This document shows positions 1 through 64,000 of a stretch of DNA of 64,000 nucleotides, in pieces. Source of the stretch: Dugong dugon. Its lineage: Eukaryota > Chordata > Mammalia > Sirenia > Dugongidae. The stretch is taken from the NCBI GenBank assembly GCA_030035585.1, contig CM057476.1:16972501-17036500 (forward strand). Reading direction: 5' to 3'. A program made the translations under genes and the position numbers. The stretch's first letter is position 1; each line of letters begins with the position of its first letter. Below the pieces are notes generated by a model. It saw only the letters and a list, made by a program, of their open reading frames with translations, made no database searches and was not told where the DNA came from.

Positions 1-62
1 TCCATTTACAGCAGAGTTTCTCAACGGCAGCACTGTTCACATTTTGGAGTGGATAATTCTTT

Positions 63-1126
63 TTTCTGTATTTTATTTTATTTTTTGTTGTTGCTGAGAA
101 TATACACAGCAGAACAAACACCAATTCAACAGCTTCTACATGTACCATTCAGTAACACTGATCACATTCTTTGAGTTGTGCAACCATTCTCACCCTCCTT
201 TCCCGAGTTGTTCCTCCCCCATTAACATAAACTCACAGCTGTCTAAGGTTCCTATCTAATCTTCAAGTTGATGTTGTCAATTTGATCCCTATAGATAGAT
301 CTAAAAGAGCACAATGCTCAAGGCAGACATTCTTTACTAGTTAGGCTAAACTATTGTTTGGTTTTAAGAAGACTTCAAGGGATATTTTTGTTTTTTTATT
401 GCACTTTAGATGAAGGTTTACAGAACAAATAGTTTCTCATTAAACAGCACACATATTGTTTATGACAATGGTTAACAACCCCACAACATGTCAACACTAT
501 CCCTTCTCAACCTTCGGTTTCCTATTACCAGCCTTCCTGCCCCCTCCTGCCTTCTAGTCCTTGTCCCTGGACTGTTGTGCCCCATTAGTCTCGTTTTGTT
601 TTATGGGGCTGTCTAATCTTTGGCTGAATGGTAAACCTCGGGAGTGACTTCATTACTAAGGTAAAAGGGTGCCCGTGGGCCATATTCTCAGAGTTTCTCC
701 AGTCTCTGTCAGGCCAGTAAGTCTGGTCTTTTTTTCGTGAGTTAGAATTTTTTTCTACATTTTTCTCCAGCTCTGTCCAGGACCCTCTGTTGCGATCCCT
801 GTCAGAGTAGTCAGTGGTGGTAGCCGAGCACCATCTAGTTGTATTGGACTCTGGTGGAGGCCGTCGTAGTTGTGGCGCATTAGTCCTCTGGACTAATCTT
901 TTCCTTGTATCTTGTTTTCTTCATTCTCTTCAGGAGATAATTTAAAGTTTAGACATTATCTCAGGCCAATAGTTTCGGAGGTTCATCCAGCCAGAAAGTC
1001 TGGATTCCATGAAAATTTGAAATTCTGTTCTACATTTCCCCTCTTTTAATCAGGATTCTTCTATAGGATCTTTGATCAATATGTTCAGTAACTGTAGCCG
1101 GGCACCATCTCGTGCTTCTTGGACCA
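63..1126 (-). mobile_element. LINE 3' end (elephant-type L1 3' UTR family A), itself interrupted
   Basis: Inserted in MER5A with an 11-bp target duplication GATAATTCTTT at 52-62 and 1127-1137. The minus strand reads as a 5'-truncated LINE 3' UTR with its A-rich tail at the left end (61-90). The same 3' UTR recurs at 14125-14560 and 16300-16972. Bases 386-927 are a later insertion. Confidence 0.8.
386..927 (-). mobile_element. LINE 3' end (family B) nested inside the family A LINE
   Basis: 542 bp, 5' truncated, with its poly-A as T-rich sequence at the left edge. It is flanked by imperfect duplications of CTTCAAGGGATAT (373-385) and CTTCAGGAGATAAT (928-941). Related copies are at 4766-5015 and 40110-40435. 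Confidence 0.75.
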
Positions 1127-1846
1127 GATAATTCTTTGTAATGGTGGCAGTTATATGCCATGTAATATGTTGAGCAACATCCCTGGCCTCTACCTAGTAG
1201 ATGCCTATACTAATAACACCCTAACTATGACAACCAAAAACGTCTCCAGATGTTGCCCAATGTCCCCTTAGGGGTAGAGTCACCCCCAGTTGAAAACCAC
1301 GCTTTAGAGCAAGGGTCTTTCACAGGGATCCAGAGGCAGCTTCAGAAGACCCACCTGACACCACACCCAATTTCTGTGTACATGCCTTTTGCTAGAGATT
1401 CTTTTGACAAGCTTATCTCCTCACACTCCAAAAAAAAAAAAGACAGTAAAAATTGCTATAAGAAATAAGAGAAAATTTTGGTCCAAAGGGAAAAGTTCTA
1501 ATATGTGCTATAAATACAGAGTTCTACATCAAAATTCTTTTTCTGAACAGGTGACTTCACCTTCTACAACCAGATCTTTGTCATTCACCAAGGGTGAAAA
1601 AAGCATATTGCTCAAATCAGTCCTGAAAGGAAGGTCAGTAGGTGTTGGGGTGGATGGAATGGGAGAGGAAAGAAATACATAGGAAAATGCAAATTTTTGG
1701 TACCAGTCTGTTTCTTGGTTGGGTAGTGCATTCAGGGATGTTTACCGTATTATTAGGCTTTATAAGTTACAGATACCTTATATTCTTTGAGCATTCAAAC
1801 ATTATAATGAAAATAGTTTATAATTTTTGAAAACTATTTTTTGGAA

Positions 1847-2020
1847 GGAGCCCTGGTAGTGCAGTGGTTAAGAGCTCGGCTGCTAACCAAAAGGTTGGCA
1901 GTTCAAATCCACCAGCTGGTCCTTGGAAGCCCTATGGGGCAGTTCTACTCTGTCCTAGAGGGTCACTGTGAGTCAGAATTGATTTGATGGCAGTGGGTTT
2001 GATTTTTTGGTTTCTTTTTT
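1847..2020 (+). mobile_element. AfroSINE/PSINE, short subfamily
   Basis: tRNA-derived SINE starting GGAGCCCTGGTAGTGCAGTGG, with box-B-like GGCAGTTCAAATCCACC and ending in GGCAGTGGGTTTG plus a T-rich tail. Confidence 0.9.
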
Positions 2021-2119
2021 GGAAACTAAAGCACATGACTAAGTAACTCATCATTCACAGAAGAAATCGTAAGAGAAAGTTTAAAATACGTGGAATGATA
2101 ATAAAAAGTTTTCTTATCT

Positions 2120-2440
2120 TACAGGGTGCAACTAAAATAGTAGTTAGAGGAAAATGTACAGTCTAAAATGTTTATATTAGAATAAAAACCCTGAAAATTA
2201 ATGAGCTAAACTTGAAGTCAGAAAAACAGTAATGGAATCATAGAGGAAAACCAGAGTGAACTGAAGGAAGGAAAAGCAAAGAGAAATAAAAAATTAATGA
2301 CAAATAAAATAATGCTATAATAGGATCAATAAAGCCAAAATCAGCTTCTTTGTAAAGATTAATATAATCAGAATACCTCTGATGAAATTAAGACAAATAA
2401 GAGCTACACCATAAGTAATATTAGGAATGAAAAAAGCAAC
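2120..2440 (+). mobile_element. L1 ORF2 fragment, decayed
   Basis: A-rich sequence that follows the L1 ORF2 pattern, for example TTAGAGGAAAATGTACAG, AATTAATGAGCTAAAC and GGATCAATAAAGCCAAAATC, with many indels and no open frame. Confidence 0.6.
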
Positions 2441-2599
2441 ATAATTACTACAACAGAATACAACAAAGCGCATGAGGGGAGAAAAGAAAAACAAGAAATG
2501 TTCTCTTTAAAAAGAAAACAAACGTTAAGATTTACAAGAGCAGAGAGTTCTCACCTTCCACAGTCCCTGTCTGAAATTCCCAGTTCCCTCTGGACATGT

Positions 2600-2960
2600 C
2601 CATTCATCAGCCCGTTTAAGATTCACCTCCTCCAAAAAGCCTTTCCAAATTAATGCCTTCCTAGGCCAGCCACTCCCTCACTTTATATTGTGTCCCCTTT
2701 TGATTATTTACCACAGTTAAATCATTCCAACTTTCACTTAACAGGCCAGGAAAAGAACCCCCTACATAGCCAAAGGGCTCCAGAAACCATAACCCCTCAG
2801 AGAACAGTGGGCTGAATCCCCACCCCAGGGTCCCCTGTGGCTGAAGTCAACGTCTCTCCCCCACAGTCCTCCCTCCCCTCAGAGCAGGTCCCTCTGAAGG
2901 CTCGGTGGAGCACATAGAATGTGCTCAGTAATTGTTCACTGAGTGACTAAATGAACAAAA
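2600..2960 (+). mobile_element. L2 LINE fragment
   Basis: CACCTCCTCCAAAAAGCCTTTCC and the tail GTGCTCAGTAATTGTTCACT-GAGTGACTAAATGAAC fit an L2 3' end; the middle is diverged. Confidence 0.55.
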
Positions 2961-3578
2961 GCCCAGTGAGGAATCTTCTGAGGAGCGAAAGGCAGGGTTT
3001 CCAACCAGCAGAACTCCACTAGCCTCAAGGGTCTGCACATGTTTAATTCAAATTTCATTAACATTATATGTGCATGTGTGTCTACATCCATAATATATTT
3101 TTAGTGCAAAAAAGCAACAGGCAAGCAAGTGTGTTTATGCGACAAATTTCAATATGATAGAAACTACCCAAGAGTTAACTTGATTTCTTATTAACTGACT
3201 TTGTTATGTAAATGCCATAAATTAGAATTTAACAATTTCCAGTAAATAAAACATCCTTACATCTAGTTCAACTCTGGGCCTCCATGTTAGATCTCCTTTT
3301 TTAAAAAGGATCTGTTATACATACGTATACGCTTTTTAAAAATTATGGGTCATCTTTTCAGTTTTGTTCATTTTATTCCTGTTTTTCTCACAGACATTAA
3401 TTTCCTTTAGATTCAAAGCCTGTGCATATTTCATGGCGACACAAATTATCTCAGGTGCCCAAAGGAAGCAATAAAAATTTGACCCTCAATTTTGAAGTCA
3501 AATCATAAGCCCTGTGGGAAGAGAGGCAGTGCCAATTCCAAGAACACTCCATCACTGAGACCCTGAGGAGAAGCTGAC

Positions 3579-61535
<57,957 letters not shown>

Positions 61536-64000
61536 CTAGAGAGCAGGCAATGGAATAAAGGTGAACTTTAGCACTCCTGAAAGAAACGACAGGCAGGAAA
61601 GACAGAACAACATCAAGCATTCTTTACCACCAAGGGAAGACACACATTGAAGAGAGACTGGTAGAGAACAGACCCAGAGAGAAGGTGAGAAGAATGATGG
61701 ACACAGGAAGAGACCACACAAGCAAAGAAAGCATGGGGAGTGAGGGGAAAGAAGAAGGATGAGAGAACATTAAATCTTTAAACTGATTTACTGTAGAACA
61801 TGTATCATTAGTAAAACCATTTGGAACACATGTGCCTGAAACGAGATCCTTTGAGCAAATACCACACAATATGCACAGAACCTAAGGCATTATTTGTAAC
61901 ACAGGAGAGCTGAAATGAACTGTTCTTTAAACAAGGAGGATAAACTGCTTACGTGTAGTTTTCTTCCAAGGGTGATCATTTATACAGATTTGTCCTTTAG
62001 CAGTCATGTGCTTCTAACACAATTCGATATGGTACTAGTTTTAAAAATTAACCTTTCAGACAGCGGCACAAGAGGGTAATTGGCAATCTCAGTGGAAAGA
62101 ATCTTGGAAAGTGAAACCCATTATGTCAGTTTCTCACCATTAATTTTTCTGGATGTAAAACTGAATGATGAACTTAATATTGCTCCTGAAATTTGAGTCA
62201 CCCTGAAATCTGGAAGAGTCAGAAAACACTGGCTCTAGTCAGAATAACTTGTGAGAAAGATTCCAAGGAAAGAATTATCTTGTTCCCTGGAGCAAATCCT
62301 TTAAAGTGATCCAAAAAGCCAGACGTTTTGCAAAATGAACTTCTAAAATCAAAACAAAACATTCCAATCAAGGTTTTTCGAAACTGGATCTACCAGAAGA
62401 AATGGATGATGGTTTTGAAAACTTTTGGACAAAGTGTAAAAATAGTCTTTGTTACCAACATCAAGGCTAAGTACAATGATCATGAATGAGCGTTTATCTG
62501 ATCCAAGGTGCCTTGGAGGGGATACAAAATGAGAACAGGAACAGAATCAAGATTGTCTTGGGCATTCATAATATACAGTGAACATCTCTTAAGACCCTTT
62601 CTTCCCCAAATAATTGGCGTGTTATCAATTGAGCAAAGTTTTTTTAAACCAGTAAAATGCAATTTATAAATGTTTTAATAATAGAGCATAAAGTAAACCT
62701 TCCATCGCATGGTAACAGGTTCCCCAGTGCACACTAAACCGGAGGTGATTTTCTCATGAAAATTGGATTGTTTCTGGGCAAGCCTCGCCCGATATCATTG
62801 GTTGAGGGGAAAGGAAAACAAACGAGTCCAAAGCAGAGTGGGGGTCTCATTTCACCCACTCCCACCCAAAAGCACATTGTCATTGAAGGCCGATCCTAGG
62901 GATGATGAGACACACAGGTTTTCTGGGTGGTGCCTAATCAGCAGATGACACTGTATTATACAACCGAAAGTCCTTATAACCTGCTTATGACGATCTGGAC
63001 TCACAGAGTGGAACGTGAGCACAGATGATGCAAATGGTGCATCCTTTACTTGAGGTTGTTTTAGACCCCTCTGCCAGGACTAAGAAGCCCTGGTGGCACA
63101 ATGGTTAAGCGCTCAGCTGCTAACCGAAAGGTCTTCAGCAGTTTGTACCCACTAGCCACTCTGTCGGAGAACAGACTTGGTGATCTGCTGCATAATAATT
63201 ACTACCTAGAAAACCCTGTGGGAAGTTCTACTCTGTCACATGGGGTCTCTAATAAGGCGAAATCAGTTTGAAGGCACACAACAACAGCCAGGATGGCATT
63301 ATGACTTAGGTGCCTATAGGCACTTCTGCCTTCATAGACCCCTTCCTCTATAAAAAAAATAAAATAAAAATTATATTTTACAACTACATTGACACAAAAA
63401 CAAATATACTAATTATACAAAAATATTTTTTCCACCTTGAAAGTTCAATTTTTCTTCTGTTTTCAAAGAAATTAAAACATCTTAAAAGTATTGTGGGTCC
63501 CAGGTACTATGCCTGCTAGATGTAATGGACAAACCTGACCTGTCCATAGGCACAGAGACCAAGAAGGCAGAGCTGGAAGAAATCCTGGGCATTTTTATCC
63601 TCAAGGTCCCTTTTCTTTCTTGAACTTATGTCAGTGAGAAGGTAATGTGTATTCTCTGTTTTGTCAAGAGTGAGGATACAGCAGTTGTTCCTTCCCCACA
63701 ACATATCTCTTTCCTGAGCTGTCAGCACCCAGGGGGAGGAAGGCAAGAACTAGGCAACATCTTTGTCAGCTCTTCAAGCTCTTGAGGCACCCAGCCTGCT
63801 ACAAGAATCAAAAGGAATTCTAACTCATTTGTTGATCCTCTGTTACTATGCTGGATACTTCAAGGAAATCCTATAAATCCAGCAGCTAACCAAATCCCTG
63901 CTTGAGGAAAAATCAGAGAAGATAATCAGGCTGTTTCTAAGGGCAGCTTAGCTGTAGTATCGCGGCGTGGAATGAACTGTGGGTTAAGAGCTGAACGGGG
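61536..64000 (-). other. CIT: CIT intron upstream of w1 (partial)
   Basis: Apart from one SINE (63080-63286), nothing recognisable. The next upstream coding exon is not seen. Confidence 0.75.
63080..63286 (+). mobile_element. AfroSINE, long subfamily, diverged
   Basis: AAGAAGCCCTGGTGGCACAATGG-type head, GCTAACCGAAAGGTCTTCAG, and a diverged tail GGCGAAATCAGTTTGAAGGC. A short flank match GCCAGGA at 63073-63079 and 63287-63293 fits a target duplication. Confidence 0.85.

Larger units (their letters stand above)
10..1302 (-). mobile_element. MER5A-type hAT-Charlie element, split by a LINE insertion
   Basis: Bases about 10-51 and 1138-1302 together read as one MER5A: a TTTCTCAA-type end on the left, then GGATAATTCTTTGTAATGG, CATCCCTGGCCTCTAC and CCAGATGTTGCCCAATGTCC, closing at CCCCCAGTTGAAAACCAC. 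The two pieces are separated by the LINE at 63-1126. Family assignment is from memory. Confidence 0.8.
1..3578 (-). other. CIT: CIT intron downstream of w27 (partial)
   Basis: No coding exon is seen. It holds a triple-nested repeat (10-1302), a SINE (1847-2020), an L1 fragment (2120-2440) and an L2 fragment (2600-2960). Bases 1303-1846 and 2961-3578 show nothing recognisable. Confidence 0.8.

Noticed and set aside
2040..2540. A-rich stretch that could have been a processed pseudogene
   Set aside because: It follows L1 ORF2 sequence order, has no spliced-gene match and no poly-A or target duplication of its own.

Overview
This is intronic and exonic DNA from a mammalian nuclear genome. It holds one recognisable gene, CIT (citron Rho-interacting kinase), read from right to left on the minus strand. 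Twenty-seven consecutive coding exons (here w1 to w27 in transcription order, 61535 down to 3579) are joined by GT-AG introns. The exons total 3546 nt, exactly 1182 codons, with matching phase at every junction and no stop or frameshift. Both ends of the gene are missing: the kinase exons lie beyond base 64000, and the rest of the CNH domain and the C-terminus lie to the left of base 1.

The host is probably an elephant or close relative (Afrotheria, Paenungulata). The evidence is 16 copies of tRNA-derived SINEs of the AfroSINE/PSINE kind, and two families of LINE 3' ends that I associate with proboscidean genomes. Old placental repeats (MIR, L2, MER5A, Tigger, hAT-Charlie) form the background. 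The species call rests on recalled repeat consensus sequences, not on a search.

Layout by protein region. Exons w1 to w18 (61535 to 12050) encode the long coiled coil, including the part known to bind Rho/Rac (about w14 to w18). Exon w19 (11599-11763) is a Ser/Thr/Pro-rich linker. Exons w20 and w21 (9059 to 8184) encode a C1-type zinc finger. The end of w21 through w24 (to 6893) encodes a PH domain. Exons w25 to w27 (5427 to 3579) begin the CNH domain. The protein acts at the cleavage furrow and midbody during cytokinesis, and a kinase-less neuronal isoform is a synaptic scaffold.

The introns hold no second protein gene that I can support. The most useful non-coding observation is a possible miRNA hairpin (8350-8440) lying across the w21 splice acceptor, which matches my recollection of human mir-1178. 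The intronic repeats include a large palindromic DNA element with an exact 9-bp target duplication (44097-44685) split by a SINE, several nested insertions, and two recent insertions only 22 to 28 nt from splice sites. I found no undescribed multi-gene system, and I saw no CRISPR array, bacterial operon or viral genome.
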